Shown piece after piece: positions 1-11,845 of a stretch of 64,000 bases of DNA (its first letter is position 1; each line of letters starts with the position of its first letter). The notes below the pieces were generated by a model. It made no database searches. It saw only the letters and a list, made by a program, of their open reading frames with translations, and was not told where the DNA came from. The DNA comes from Gentiana macrophylla (Eukaryota > Streptophyta > Magnoliopsida > Gentianales > Gentianaceae): NCBI GenBank assembly GCA_026214975.1, contig CM047805.1, positions 186,187,333-186,251,332 on the forward strand, read 5' to 3'. Both the position numbers and the translations under genes were made by a program.

Positions 1-200
1 TATTTATTTAAATGATTATTTAATGAAGCTCGATTAGCTCATGAGGTACTTGATTACTATATTTTAAAACTCGAGATCGGCTCGGTTAATTATTCGAGTA
101 GATCGACTCGAGCTTGAACTCAAAAAAATCGAATCGAGTCAAAATCTCTTGAGACGAGTACGAGTAGCTCACAAGTAGCTCGACTCACTTACAACCCTAA
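1..200. repeat. CTCGA-rich dispersed repeat fragment
   Basis: The segment is dense in short CTCGA/TCGAG words and ends with a phrase (actcacttacaaccctaat) that resembles the end of a similar block at 39830-39985. It looks like the end of a dispersed plant repeat cut by the window edge. No coding potential was seen. Confidence 0.4.
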
Positions 201-469
201 TTCAAATGTCACTTCATCTTCACATGTCATTTGCATCGTAGTGTCATTGTACATGTACATTAAATTTCACCTGGTGACATAGATGAAAGATTCTCCCTCA
301 TGGAGATCTACAGGAAAAACCAAGAAAATTTGAAAGAAAAAGATACATAATTAATGGTAATGAAGGAAACTCACTGTCCTTAGGCATAGAGTTGCTTCCG
401 TTAAATGGATCCAACTGAAAAAGCTTGAATTTTGAGTAAATTTACCACCTGGGTGTGGAATTAAAATGT
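201..469. other. Intergenic, nothing recognised
   Basis: AT-rich sequence between the repeat fragment and the first minisatellite. I see no ORF, RNA gene or terminal repeat here. Confidence 0.5.
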
Positions 470-703
470 TGATGTCACTACATATTTGATTTTCGATGTC
501 ACTGCATAAATTGTTGATGTCACGCATATATGATTGCCGATGTCACTACATAAAATGTTGATGTCATTGCATATTTGATTGCCGATGTCACTGCATAAAT
601 TGTTGATGTAACGCATATATGATTGCCGATGTCACTACATAAAATGTTGATATCACTGCATATACGATTGCCGATGTCACTGCATAAAATGTTGATATCA
701 CGG
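470..703. repeat. Minisatellite A (GATGTCACTGCATA core)
   Basis: About eight tandem units of roughly 29-31 bp. They alternate between forms with gatgtcactgcataaa and forms with atatgattgcc, which gives a higher-order period near 60 bp. Units differ by point changes such as cactgc, cattgc and cgcatat. The block is non-coding. Confidence 0.8.
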
Positions 704-796
704 GTCTCTTTTGCTTAAAAGGATGCCTGAGTTTTTTTATTTTAGTATATACACCAACTCTGAGGTTCCTGTTTGGATTCAATTGCCCAATCTTCG

Positions 797-1235
797 TCGC
801 GGTGTCTCTGCATCACGGCGTCACTTCATCGCTGTGCCTCTGCATCGCGGCGTCACTTCATCGCGGTGTCTCTGCATCGGGGGTGGTCACTGCATCGCGG
901 TGTCTCTGCATCGGGGTGGCCACTGCATCGCGGTGGTAAATAGATTGAGGGTGGTCAGTACATCGCGGTGGTCACTGCATTGGAGGTGTCTCTGCATCGC
1001 GGCGTCTCTGTATCGGGGGTGGTCACTGCATCGTGGTGTCTCTGCATCGGGGGTGGTCACTGCATCACGGTGTCTCTGCATCGGGGTGGTCATTGCATCA
1101 CGTTGTCTCTGCATCAGAGGTGGTCACTGCATCGCGGTGTCTCTGCATCGCGGGTGGCCATTGCATCGTGGTGGTCAATGGATCTAGGGTGGTCAATGCA
1201 TCGCGGTGTCACTTCATCGAGGCGTCTCTGCATTG
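797..1235. repeat. Minisatellite B (GTGTCTCTGCATCGCG core)
   Basis: A GC-rich tandem array of 16-18 bp words (ggtgtctctgcatcgcg / gtggtcactgcatcg), often paired into units of about 34 bp. The words recur more than twenty times. Stop-free frames on both strands here are by-products of the repeat. The core resembles that of the array at 470-703. Confidence 0.8.
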
Positions 1236-1260
1236 TTATGTTATTTTTAATTAAAGAATC

Positions 1261-2203
1261 TGTAATATCCCGATTTTTGAAAAAAGGGCAATTCGGTCTC
1301 TTAGCAAAAATCAGAATATTATGTTATTTTTAATTAAAGGATTTTCGAAAAAAAAAGAGAAAGGGATAAAGATGGATTTTCTTTTTAAGGAAAATAATTA
1401 AATAATTAGGTAATTGGGATTATAAAAGGAAAACTAATCCTAATTTTAACCTAGTTGTTTTTGACACAAAAAAAGAGAGAGGGACGCAGGAGAGGAAAAA
1501 GGGGCGCAAGTTTTGAAAAAAATGGAGAAGAGGCTTTCGATTTTCGAGGCTAATCCGTTGCTCTTTTCAACAGACGTCTCAAGAGAGAAAGGATCACCGC
1601 GAGACGAGGATCGTTGTACCACGCAATTGGATCGTTGTACCACGCAATTTAAGGTAACGTGGATTTCTTATCGTATGATTAAGGTTTCGTAAAGTGGTAG
1701 AGCAATTTGTATGATTGTTTTTCATGGTTTTAATTTGTTTAAGTCGAGTTTGGGTTGAATTTGAGTAGAAAACGCAGAGTGCAGAAAACTGTTCTCTTTG
1801 GTGCAAGAAAAACATGTAACAGGTGCAAGAGAGAGGCTCGGTCGACCGAGCCTATCCATTCGGTCGACCGAGTGTTGGTTCATCCGTACGGATGAGTTGT
1901 GTATCCGTGATGGCTATTTCTCGATGATCGGACGTAAAGTTTATCCGTCCGGACGAGGATCGCTTGATCTTTATTTTTCTTCTTGTTATGTGTTTCAAGC
2001 TCCATAATAGCGTATTTCTTGCATAACCTTACGTGACAAAGCTCTGAATTAGCTTTTGATGCGTTTAGTTCCGGCACCACATGGATTTCCCTGCAAAGGT
2101 CAAGTGTGGGACCGTCGAAAGCTTTGGATTTGCCTTGTGCTTCGATAAGCTAGAGTTTATCGATGTCTGTGTAATTGCTAGGCCTTGTCCGTGTCTACTG
2201 GTC
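1261..2203 (+). repeat. 5' LTR of Tekay-type element, first part
   Basis: Matches the 3' LTR from 19424 onward, starting with TGTAATATCCCG. It stops at the nested insertion point. The last five bases (2199-2203, TGGTC) are the target duplicated by the nested element. Near 1610-1650 it lacks a segment of several dozen bases that the 3' LTR carries near 19780-19860, and repeats a gatcgttgtaccac word there instead. Confidence 0.9.
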
Positions 2204-3794
2204 TGTTAAGGCCATATTTATATGATTATTAAAGGTTTATTTCACTATTATTTTCCCCACATTTGCGTAATTTACATGAGAATTAAGGGTTTAAGTGTAA
2301 ATATTGAGTAAAGATGATTCTAAGATGATTGTATGCAAAATTGATGATTTTAAGTGTTGATTTAATGGAATTATTATTAGTTGAGTTTTATTACATTTTT
2401 GCATTGTTTATTTATCATGTAGGTGTTAATTTTCGTGCATATAATGAGGATAAATGAAGCTCAAGTCGAATTATAAGAGATAGAGTTTGAATTGGCTTGA
2501 AGAAATTGGATAAGGATGAAGAAATCAAGTTCAAGTCGATCCAGACGAGCGTCCATCTTCCGTCCATTATGAACGGGCGTTTGGTGAAATGGAACGTGCG
2601 TTCGAAGTGCCAAAATCAGAACAGAGAGTCCAACCGCAGTCTGAACGAGCGTTTGATTAGCGTCTTAGCAGAGTGAACGAACGTCCATTGAAGCAGACGA
2701 GCGTCCGCTGCCGACTTAGTCACAACCGACTCAAAACTCTATATATAGCGGCAGCCTCTTAACCCTAATTGATACCACATAATTGAGATCGTAATTTTAC
2801 ACCAAAAAGTCTGCGCCACAAGCCTTTTACACGAGATGAACTTCTCCAATCCAACAATCATCTTCAACATGATTGTTGGCTAAAAGCCTTGCGCGAGAGT
2901 CGACGGAGGAAGCTTATCAACAACACAACCAACTAGAGGAGTTCGATACTAGATGAGTAGTGAGTTAATTCATAGTTTTTCATTACTTTGGATCTGCTTT
3001 TGCATTGTTATGTTTTATTGGATTATGAATTTGATGAAACGATATATTTATATTTGATGCTTGGATTAATATATGAAAATATATTATTTAAGTTCTATTT
3101 TGTTCAAAGTAATGCAATTATTCATGTTATAAGAGATTATGCATGATTAGTTGAGTAAGAGCTTGAAACAATCTCGTGATCCTGTTTTGATTGCATGTTT
3201 AGTTTGTTTGAAAAGACAAACGAAACCTTAGGAATTTGATTAAAGATATTTGATTGAATTCGTGATAAATCACTACTAAAAACTACGTCTTTTTAATCAC
3301 CGTCTAGTTGGATTTTTGGTTGATAAGTGGAGTCCATCGCTTTGTTTGTGTTTTCCTTTACTTGTTTGAATCAAATCGTTTGCATAAGTTTAGTTCAAGT
3401 TTTAGTTTTTAAACTTTTAGATTTCCTGCAACTTTTCTCGCAATTTTCTGCTTACGATCGTGTTGGGCGCCGTCGTCCTCAATAGCGAACGCCCGTCCGA
3501 TAGATTTTCGTTTTCAGGCGCTGTTCACTTTAGTGAGCGCCGTCCATATTCTTTGTTTTCTTATTTTTGTTCTCGCTTGTTTTATTTCTGCTTTTAGTTT
3601 CAATTCTTAGGTTTAGGTTTTAGTTAGTTTCACTTTAGTTTAGATAGATAATTGTGACACAATCGATATAGATTTATATTTGAATTCGATAAACGTTCCA
3701 TTCCTTAGGGCGACCCGTTAACATCCTTTACTACAGATCCTTATACTTGGGGTGTTTCGGTATTATAAATTGTAAAACTAGTTTTTACCGAACA
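2204..3794 (+). repeat. 5' LTR of Athila-like element
   Basis: Aligns end to end with 11846-13436. Differences are mostly small indels and local rearrangements, for example at 2545-2660, 2805-2840 and 3460-3560. The TG...CA ends are intact. It contains a TATA box near 2740 and repeated GAACGNNCGTCC-like words. Confidence 0.93.
2739..2748 (+). promoter_or_regulatory. TATA box in Athila-like 5' LTR
   Basis: The word ctatatatag lies in the LTR and is conserved at 12382-12391 in the 3' LTR. It is the likely core promoter of the element; the transcription start is inferred about 30 nt downstream. Confidence 0.6.
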
Positions 3795-3800
3795 AGTTTT

Positions 3801-3818
3801 TGGCGCCGTTGCCGGGGA
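3801..3818 (+). other. Primer binding site, tRNA-Asp type
   Basis: TGGCGCCGTTGCCGGGGA lies six bases after the LTR end. It is complementary to the 3' end of plant tRNA-Asp including CCA. This primer is characteristic of Athila-group Ty3 elements. Confidence 0.85.
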
Positions 3819-4446
3819 ATCGGTTTCGGTTGTCGGATTCTTTTAGGTATAATTTTTTTATATCGATTCTAATTTTAATTCGTAGTTTTTAATTTTAGGA
3901 TTACATTTATTACCGTTTTATTTTATTTGATTTTCTTTCAATTATCTTCCTTACTTTTTATAGCTTAGATCTGTTTCCGTAATTATAGATTTGTTTTATT
4001 TTGTTTCCATAAGTCTTTTCTGCTTTTATATTTTTTTTATTTATTTATCTCGTTTTTAATTTCTGGTAACCTTAGTTTTTAGGTTTTCGTATCTGAACGA
4101 GCGTTCAACAACTTGAACGCCCGTCCACCTCAATCTCGCCCTCCGAACGAACGCGTTCATTCAATCGAACGAGCAGCGTTGATTCGAACGAACGTCCACT
4201 AACACTGGACGCCAGTTCAGTTTGTTCAATCATCACTTCTTTTCTCTCTTCTCTTTTCTTCTCTTCTCTTTTCTCCCTCTAAACCATCTAATCTTTTCTA
4301 AACTGTTTCTAATCAACCCCAAAGGGTTGATTTCTTCCTTTTCCTTTCTTCCGGTTTATGCAAACGAAGTAAGAAGGGACTTCGATCTTTGATCCCGAGC
4401 CCGAACGATCTATCCTTAGAAGAAGGCTTCTCCCGATTTGGACAAA

Positions 4447-5850
4447 ATGGCGGATCAAGATCCACCAATTCCAAATCCCGATCCCCAAGCTCGCTTAAAT
4501 TTACTCCTTCAACAAATGCAAGCTCTGCGAAGAAAAAGAGAATCAACAAGTCGGCATAAATCAACAACTTCAACAATTCCGCCAAAACCAACTTTTAATC
4601 GGTTAAACCAGACCCCTACACTCCATATCTTAATCAAGATTTTCTCGAGGACATAGACTGTTCGTCCACCTGATATGGGGGAGTAAATTTCGACCTTAAA
4701 AATGGAGTAGTTGCACTAGTCCAAAATAGCTCTTTCCATGGCATCGCTCAAGAAGACCATGCGACTTCTTGTCCACATTCGCACAAATCTGTGAAGCGTG
4801 CCATTATCCTGGTGTTGATTCCGAGATCGTAAAGTTGAAGCTATTTCCTTTTGCTTTAAAAGGTGAAGCAAGCGATGGTTTAAGTCGTTAGCACATCATT
4901 CCCTCCATACATGGAATGATGTCAAAAGAGCCTTCGCTCTTAAGTGGGTTTCACCAGGCAAGATTATGGAGATGAAACGGGAAATAGCTACGTTTGAGCG
5001 CATTTGGAGGATGAGGCTGCTTGGCAAGGCTTGGGAGAGATTAAATCATTGATGAGGAAGTGCCCCAATCACGGATATGATAGACATGAGTTGTTGGAAC
5101 TATTTTACAAAGGAGTCTCTCAACCTAATAGAGACTATCTTGACTCCACGACTCATGGATCCTTCTGTGGGGAGGTGATGAGATCGCCACAGAGTGGTGA
5201 GACCATCGCCAAGAACAATATGTGGTCGACTCCTAAGAAGACCAATATTGTTAAGAAAGAAGGTACTGCAAGCAATCTCGATACACAACCGTTGGTTGCT
5301 CGATGGAATTGATAAGCAAGCGGTGGCCAATCTTCGATGCAACCTACGATCCGGGAATGCAGGTAGAACGGAGACGACGGAAGAAGTAAATCTAATGGAC
5401 AATCAAAACCAACCCTTCCGAAACTTCAATCAAAGCCGAACTACTCGGGGTTTCAAATGACAAAACTTCAATCAAGCCAAGTTACCACCTGGCCCTTCAA
5501 ATTCAATTCTTTCAACTCAAACTATCAAAGGACGACTCCTAATTCCCAAAGGCCTCAAGGAGGATGGAACCAAACTCAAAATCATACCACCTCATGTGTC
5601 CCTCAACACAAATTTGATGAGCTGGTAGACATGGTGAAGACTCTGTCTACTAGTGTTAAAGCTATTGAGAGACAAGTTGGTCAGATGGCAGACCAGCAAA
5701 GCAAGCAGACCTCACGGTAAACTTCCGAGTTATACCGAGAGAAATCCGAAAGCTGATGTGAATGTTTGCACCGCCATTACACCTCAGTGGGAGTATGGAC
5801 AAGAAGAGGAGTTGAATGAAGTAACGTTGAGAAGTGGTAAGAAAGGTTGA
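4447..5850 (+). pseudogene. Athila-like gag, broken
   Basis: The gag frame opens with an ATG at 4447 (protein start MADQDPPIPNPDPQ) and is then split by frameshifts and stops. Later pieces recognisable as gag are a segment at about 5004-5160 with LMRKCPNHG and ELFYKGVSQPNRDYLDS, and a coiled-coil-like segment at about 5600-5700 (DELVDMVKTLSTSVKAIERQ). These words are typical of Athila gag. No intact frame longer than about 100 codons remains. It would have encoded the structural protein of the retroelement particle. The start was chosen because the codon is ATG; an upstream in-frame TTG at 4438 is less likely. Confidence 0.75.
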
Positions 5851-6379
5851 ATCCGGCAAGATGTCGGAAGCGAGTAGCCCTCCTCGACGCCATGAGTTCG
5901 GGAGGAAATCGAAAACCACATGCCGAAGAAAGCAACGATGAGGAGCTTAGTGACAATTCTTCGGAGGACGAAAATAATTCGATGATAAGGAAAGGAAGGA
6001 AAGTCGAAAAGTCAGATCCTGGCTAAGAAAAAGGAAGAAAAGTTCGTAAGATGGAAGGATAAGGAGGATGAGGCGATCAAGAATCAAGCTACCTGGGAAT
6101 GCTAAAAGCCCTTCCTTATCCACCAAAAGGAAGGAGAAAGCCCTCATTAATGACAAGCGGATCTTTGGAGTGAGGAGGATGCTTAGAGACACTCAAGTTA
6201 GTATGCCCTTAGCCGAGGTATTAACCGAAATGCCTAAATGCTCTAAGTATCTTAAGGAATTTTGTGGGAGTAAGAGAAAGCTTCAGGATGGTCAAAGAAG
6301 TGCTCTGCGAAGATTGCGCGTTGGTTTCACTGAAAAGTCATTTGTTAAGCGAGGTGACCTCTCGCGAACTTCAATCTCC

Positions 6380-9300
6380 TGTGAGATCGAAGGCCATTTG
6401 TTCGAAAATGTATTATGCGACTCGGGGCCTCTATTAATGTGATGCCATTAAACGTATGCAAAAAGCTCGGGTTAGATAAAAGGATGCGGAACGCCCGATT
6501 TCTCTTCGATGGTAGATAAATCTAGCGGGATCGCGACCGGTTGTGTAGCTAATGTGCTCCTTCAAGTTGAACATTTAGTCTTCCCTACCGATCGGGTTAT
6601 TCTAGACTATCCACCTGATAAGGAGATGCCTCTAATTCTAGGCCGAACCTTTTAGACACTTCTAACGCTCTCATCGACTTACGCAAGACGATTACTCTTA
6701 GAGTCGGTGACACATCCGTCACCTTCACACGAGGGACACATCCTGAAAGAGCCGTAATTGATGAAATATCGTTTGTCGAAGCTATCTATGAGGACGAAAA
6801 GGATGCCGACTTTGAAGAAGCAGAGGAGTTGACAGAGATAGGTGTTTTTGAAGTCTTGGACATTGAGGATCCGGTGATCGCGACCACCTTCTAATTCATT
6901 TCAAGCCGTAGGCATTGACGAAGTCATCTTCACTCGCTCACACCGAGCTCATTATTGAGTTAGAAGCATGGAGATGCCTAGCAACAAACGATAATCTCAA
7001 AGAATCGAGTCGTGAAGACTTCATCCCTGGTGAAGAAGAAGCTCACGATGGGTAGTTGGGACGAGGTAGAGTTTTGGAGAGAAGCTACTCATTGGGAAGT
7101 AGATGATTGGGAAGAGCTAGCAGAAGAGCTTAAAGATGAAGAGTTAAGAAAAATGATCGATCACAAGAAAAAGGAAGCAAGTGTTGACCGGAGGATCCCG
7201 ATGGATGATTTGATCCAAGACTTTCCTCGGGTTGAGCCTCGGGAAGATGAGTTATTCTTTAGCCAACCACTCCAAGCTCATAAAGAGAAAGGTGGCCCGT
7301 TAAAGTCTAGTATTGAGCAACCACCTACCGATTTAGAGCTTAAACCGCTTCAAAACACCTTAAGTATATCTTTCTTAAGGATGGAGATAAATTGCCTTTG
7401 ATTATTTCTTCGCAACTCGACTGAGCAAGAAGCACAACTGATGATAAAGTGCTTAAAAAAGAATATCCTCGCTTCGATGGCAAGTGGGTGATATCCGAGA
7501 ATCACCCAGACATATGCATGCATAAAATCCGAACGGAGGAAGGAGCTAAAAGGTAAGACAACCTCGCCGAAGGTCGAATCCGCATATGCAAGAGGTTGTC
7601 AAGAAGGAGGTTATAAAGTGGCTCGACATGGGAATCATCTACGCAATCGCCGATAGCGAGTGGGTCACCTACTCAAGTTGTGCCAAAGAAGGGCGGTATT
7701 ACGGTTGAAAATAATGAAAAAGGGAGGAAGTTGCCTACGCTCGTGGATCACTCTGAGAGTCTCAGATCGACTATCGTAGACTGAATGAAGTCACTGCAAA
7801 AGATCACTTTCCCTTACCCTTCATTGACCAACTAATTGAAAGACTGAGTGGTCACAAGTATTATTGTTTTCTCGATGGATACTCTGGTTACTTCCAGATA
7901 GCCATCGACCCCAATGACCAAGAGAAGACCATGTTTACGTGTCCATCTGGTACTTTTGCTTTTCGTAGAATGTCATTCGGTCTATGCAATGCACCCGCGA
8001 CTTTTCAACGGTGTATGTTGGCCATTTTTGATGGACTTGTTGAGAAATGCATGGAAGTCTTCATGAACGACTTCTCAGTCTACGGCGATAGTTTTGATGA
8101 AATTTTAGAGAACCTAGATATGGTACTCCAACGTTGCGTTGAGAAGAATCTGGTGCTTAACTGGGAGAAATGCCATTTTCTAGTTGATGAAGGAATAGTT
8201 TTGGGACACAAGGTGTCCAATGCTGGCATTCAAGTTGATAAGGCTAAGGTTGAAGCCATTGAAAAGATGACGTACTCCAAAACAAAGAAAGAGGTACGAG
8301 GTTTTCTAGGACATGTTGGCTTCTACCGGCGTTACATTAGAGACTTTTCTACGATTGCCAAGCCTTTATCAAATCTCTTGAAAGAAGATGTCGATTTCTT
8401 GTTCGATCACGAAGTGCAAGGAAGCTTTCAATTGTTTGAAAGATAAGCTTATCGCTGCCCCTATTTTAGTAGCACCTGATGGACCAAGCCTTCGAATTGA
8501 TGTGTGATGCCTCTAATTATGCCGTGAGGCGCGCTTTTAGGACAAAGAGTTGATAAAAGGTTCAGCCCATCTATTATGCGAGTCGTACCTTGAACCCGGC
8601 TCAATGCAATTATACTACGACTGAGAAGGAATTCTTAGCCGTCGTCTTTGCCATTGACAAGTTTAGAAGCTATCTTCTAGGGTCTCAAGTGATTGTATGG
8701 ACAGATCATGCAGCTTTACGCTACCTTATGGATAAAGCAGATGCCAAACCAAGGTTACTTAGATGGATTTTAATTCTACAAGAGTTTGACCTTGTGATTA
8801 AAGATAAGAAAGGTAGTGAGAATATTGTGGCTGATCATTTATCTCGCTTAGTAAATGAGGGTGCAGAGAATCACAATGATATAGGCATTGATTTTCCAAC
8901 TGAGCAATTGATGAAGCTTGAAACGGTTAGGCCATGGTATGCTGACTACGTCAACTATTTAGCGAGTGGTCATTTAGAGGATATGACGTATCAGGAGAAG
9001 AAAAGTTCTTTTACGATCTTAAATATCTCGTATGGGAAGATCCTTATTTGTTCGTAGTCCAGAAAAGACGGGTTGTTTCGACGGTGTGTTCCTGAGCATG
9101 ATCAGTGGGATATCTTAGAACAATGCCATAGCGGTCCTACCGGAGGTCACTATAGAACACCAAAGACGGTTGCAAAGATCCTTCAAGCTGGATTCTCTTG
9201 GCCGACTCGCTTAAGGATGCGAAGCCTTTGTAAAGGTTGTGATAGGTGCCAGAGAACAGAAGGCGCAGTAGTAGTCGGATGGAAATGCCACTTAAGCCCA

Positions 9301-10504
9301 TTCTTGAGTGTGAAGTTTTCGACGTATGGGGCATAGATTTTATGGGACCCTTTCCATCTTCATGTGGTAATAAGTATATCCTCGTCTGTGTGGATTATGT
9401 TTCCAAGTGGGTCGAGGCCATAGCTACTCAAACTAATGATCACAAAGTCGTGAAGAAATTCTTGCAAAAGAATATCTTTACTGATTCGGTCGTCTCGAGA
9501 GCACTCATTAGTGATGAGGGTACCCACTTTTGCAATGCGCCGCTTGATAAAATCCTTGAAAAATATGGTGTCAAACACAAAGTTGGTACACCATATCATC
9601 CCCAAACCAAAGGCCAAGTCGAGGTAAGCAACCGAGCTTGAAAAGAATTTTGTAGAAGACCGTGAACAATAATCGATCTAATTGAGTCTTAAGTTGGATG
9701 ACGCGTTGTGGGCTTATCGTCTCGCATTCAAGACCCGATGGGCACGCCACCCTTCCAAATGGTCTATGGCAAAGCTTGTCATTTACATGTCGAACTTGAA
9801 CACGAGCTTTCGGGCAATTAAATTCTTAAATTTTGATAGCCAACTCGTGGGGAGAAAAGGTTGTTCTGATTGAACGAGCTCGACGAATTGCACTCAGAGC
9901 ATACGAGAATGCTAAACTCAAAGAAGGAGAGAACTAAGATACTCCATGACGCTAAGATCAAGGACCGAGAATTCAAAGTTGGTGAAATGGCTTTACTCTA
10001 TAATACCGCACTTCATTTGTTTCCTGGTAAGCTAAAGTCTAGATGGTCCGTCCATTTGAGATTCTCGAGGTTAATCCAAGTAGAGTAATTACTTTGAACG
10101 GGTATGGCAATCAAGCTTTTAAAGTGAATGGCCATCGACTTAAGAAATATTTTGGGCAACCAAAGGAAAAGCCTGAGACTCTTTATTTCCAAAGAAGAGA
10201 TGAGAGTACAGATGTCCTGATTTGTGAAGAGATTCCATCTTATTTCTTTGGGTCAGATGATGATGACGTTCCTATATCCACCCGTAAGGTACCTTCTGCT
10301 GAGACTTTTGATCATACCACTATGTCTATGCCTATCGTGCACAAGAACAAGAAGAAGCGAGTCAGTGTAGTTTGGAGAGAAAAGTTTAATGATCTTATTG
10401 CACATTTGACTTGTTGTTGTGGTGAAAATCATTTCCGCCCCAATACTCCTGATTCTGATACTGAGGTGGCAGTAGTCAAACCAAAGTGGCCCGATCCGGG
10501 TTGA
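6380..10504 (+). pseudogene. Athila-like pol (PR-RT-RH-IN), broken
   Basis: Protease: LFENVLCDSG near 6400-6427 has the active-site DSG, but the frame is lost right after it. RT: about 7600-8446, with YCFLDGYSGYFQIAID and SFGLCNAPATFQRCM. The catalytic motif at 8060-8072 reads FMND instead of FMDD. RNase H: about 8590-8860, ending with ADHLSRL. Integrase: a zinc-binding segment near 9080-9270 ending in [10 protein letters not shown], then a core with the three acidic residues in IDFMGPF, SDEGTHF and KGQVEV (9330-9640). The C-terminal end at 10043-10504 includes NGYGNQAFKVNGHRLKKYF. At least six frameshifts or stops separate these parts, so no functional polyprotein can be made. Confidence 0.85.
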
Positions 10505-11828
10505 TTCTTGAACTTTGTGTCAAGCTATTGACATTAAAAGAGCGCTCCTAGGAGGCAACCTAGTTTTCTTTGTTCGTTTCCTTTTCTTAGGTTGTTTTGT
10601 TTTATTGTTTTAGAAATAATACTTTAGTTGATTTTGTGTTGATGGTTATTCCTCTTACGTTCATTGTAAGTGTTTTGTGTTATGTGTTGCTCATATACCC
10701 CGTGTACCCCGAGATTATATGATATGTCGAGTGTTGCAGATACTTTTGAGCAGGTTTTCGAGTTACTACTGTCCAGTGTTGTCCATTCGAGTTGCAGCGG
10801 TACATCCATGCTCCGACAACCACCGTTGAAACCAGCTAAGTTTTCTTTTCTTTTATATTTGCACATTCTGAGGACATAATGTGATTTAAGTGTGGGGGGG
10901 GTGTTTGGGTATGTTTTTATGCTATATCCTTTGAAATATGAGTGAATGTTAAATTTCTGCGAAATTTAAAATTGAAACTGAATGCTTGCTAGTTGTAGTT
11001 TTCTAACGATGATAGTATGTGACTTAGTGAGATAATTATAGCATGTTTTACTTTTATGAAGATAGTTTCGTTTTTTTTCACGTTCACGAGAGCCTTTGAT
11101 TTTGAAGCATGACTTTTGAATTGTATCCTTTCATTATTTTTAGTGATTTATTCATAGTAAGATCAGTATAGTTACACCTAAGTTAGACCGTGTACTGTGA
11201 ATATCATAAAGTTTGAATGTGATAAGTGAGATGTAACTTATGTCTTAAAAAAAAAGAATGAATAAGCAATCATAATAAATACGTTTGTCGGAAGCTGGTT
11301 TATGATTGGAGTGTGGTAGGGCATTATCTTGAAATGTCCTATTCCACTATGATGACCAAAAGCTCACGACAGTAAGGAGAAGCTACCTTATGATTTGAGT
11401 AGGTAGGGGATTATCACGAAATGTCCTACTCCACTATGACGGGTAAGAGCTCATTCTGATATGCGTCAAATTTGAGAATTTTGGAAATGATGAGTAAAAA
11501 TAAAGTGAAGTCTTTGTTATCATGGATCTTATACCCAGTAGAACCGCATGATATGCTGTAGGGGTTATCCTACTGAGTGCGTGGGAAGGCTTGAGTGGAG
11601 CTATTACTGTCTATACCTAGGATAGTCATTGGAATTTTTGAAAGGATATTTCTTTGGAAGGCTTGTTAAGATTGAGAATGGCTTGTCACACTTACACCAA
11701 ATCTATCTCTGTGTTGGTATCATTTGCTATAGTTGTTGTATCTTTTGTTACGTGAGTTAGAGATCTATGTGGATTATTTATAAAGTTGAGCTATAGTTTT
11801 GATTGTTTTGTCCGAGGACGTACAAAAA
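10505..11828 (+). other. 3' untranslated region of Athila-like element
   Basis: About 1.3 kb between the end of pol and the polypurine tract with no convincing ORF. Athila relatives may carry an env-like ORF at this place, but I see none. It contains two diverged copies of a phrase around actccactatgac (about 11343 and 11432). Confidence 0.6.
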
Positions 11829-11845
11829 GTTAAGTGTGGGGGAGT
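11829..11845 (+). other. Polypurine tract of Athila-like element
   Basis: gttaagtgtgggggagt lies immediately before the 3' LTR. This tract primes plus-strand DNA synthesis in LTR retrotransposons. Confidence 0.8.

Noticed and set aside
470..1235. Regularly spaced repeats resembling a CRISPR array
   Set aside because: The units are contiguous degenerate minisatellite repeats without unique spacers, and the DNA is from a plant.
711..1333. Long open frames on both strands with repeated Arg-Gly-Val-Ser and Cys-Leu-Cys-Ile-like words
   Set aside because: They are translations of the GC-rich minisatellite, whose repeat lacks stops in several frames. No independent coding evidence.
3801..3818. tRNA-like sequence
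   Set aside because: It is only the complement of a tRNA 3' end, in the position of a retrotransposon primer site. No tRNA gene is present.
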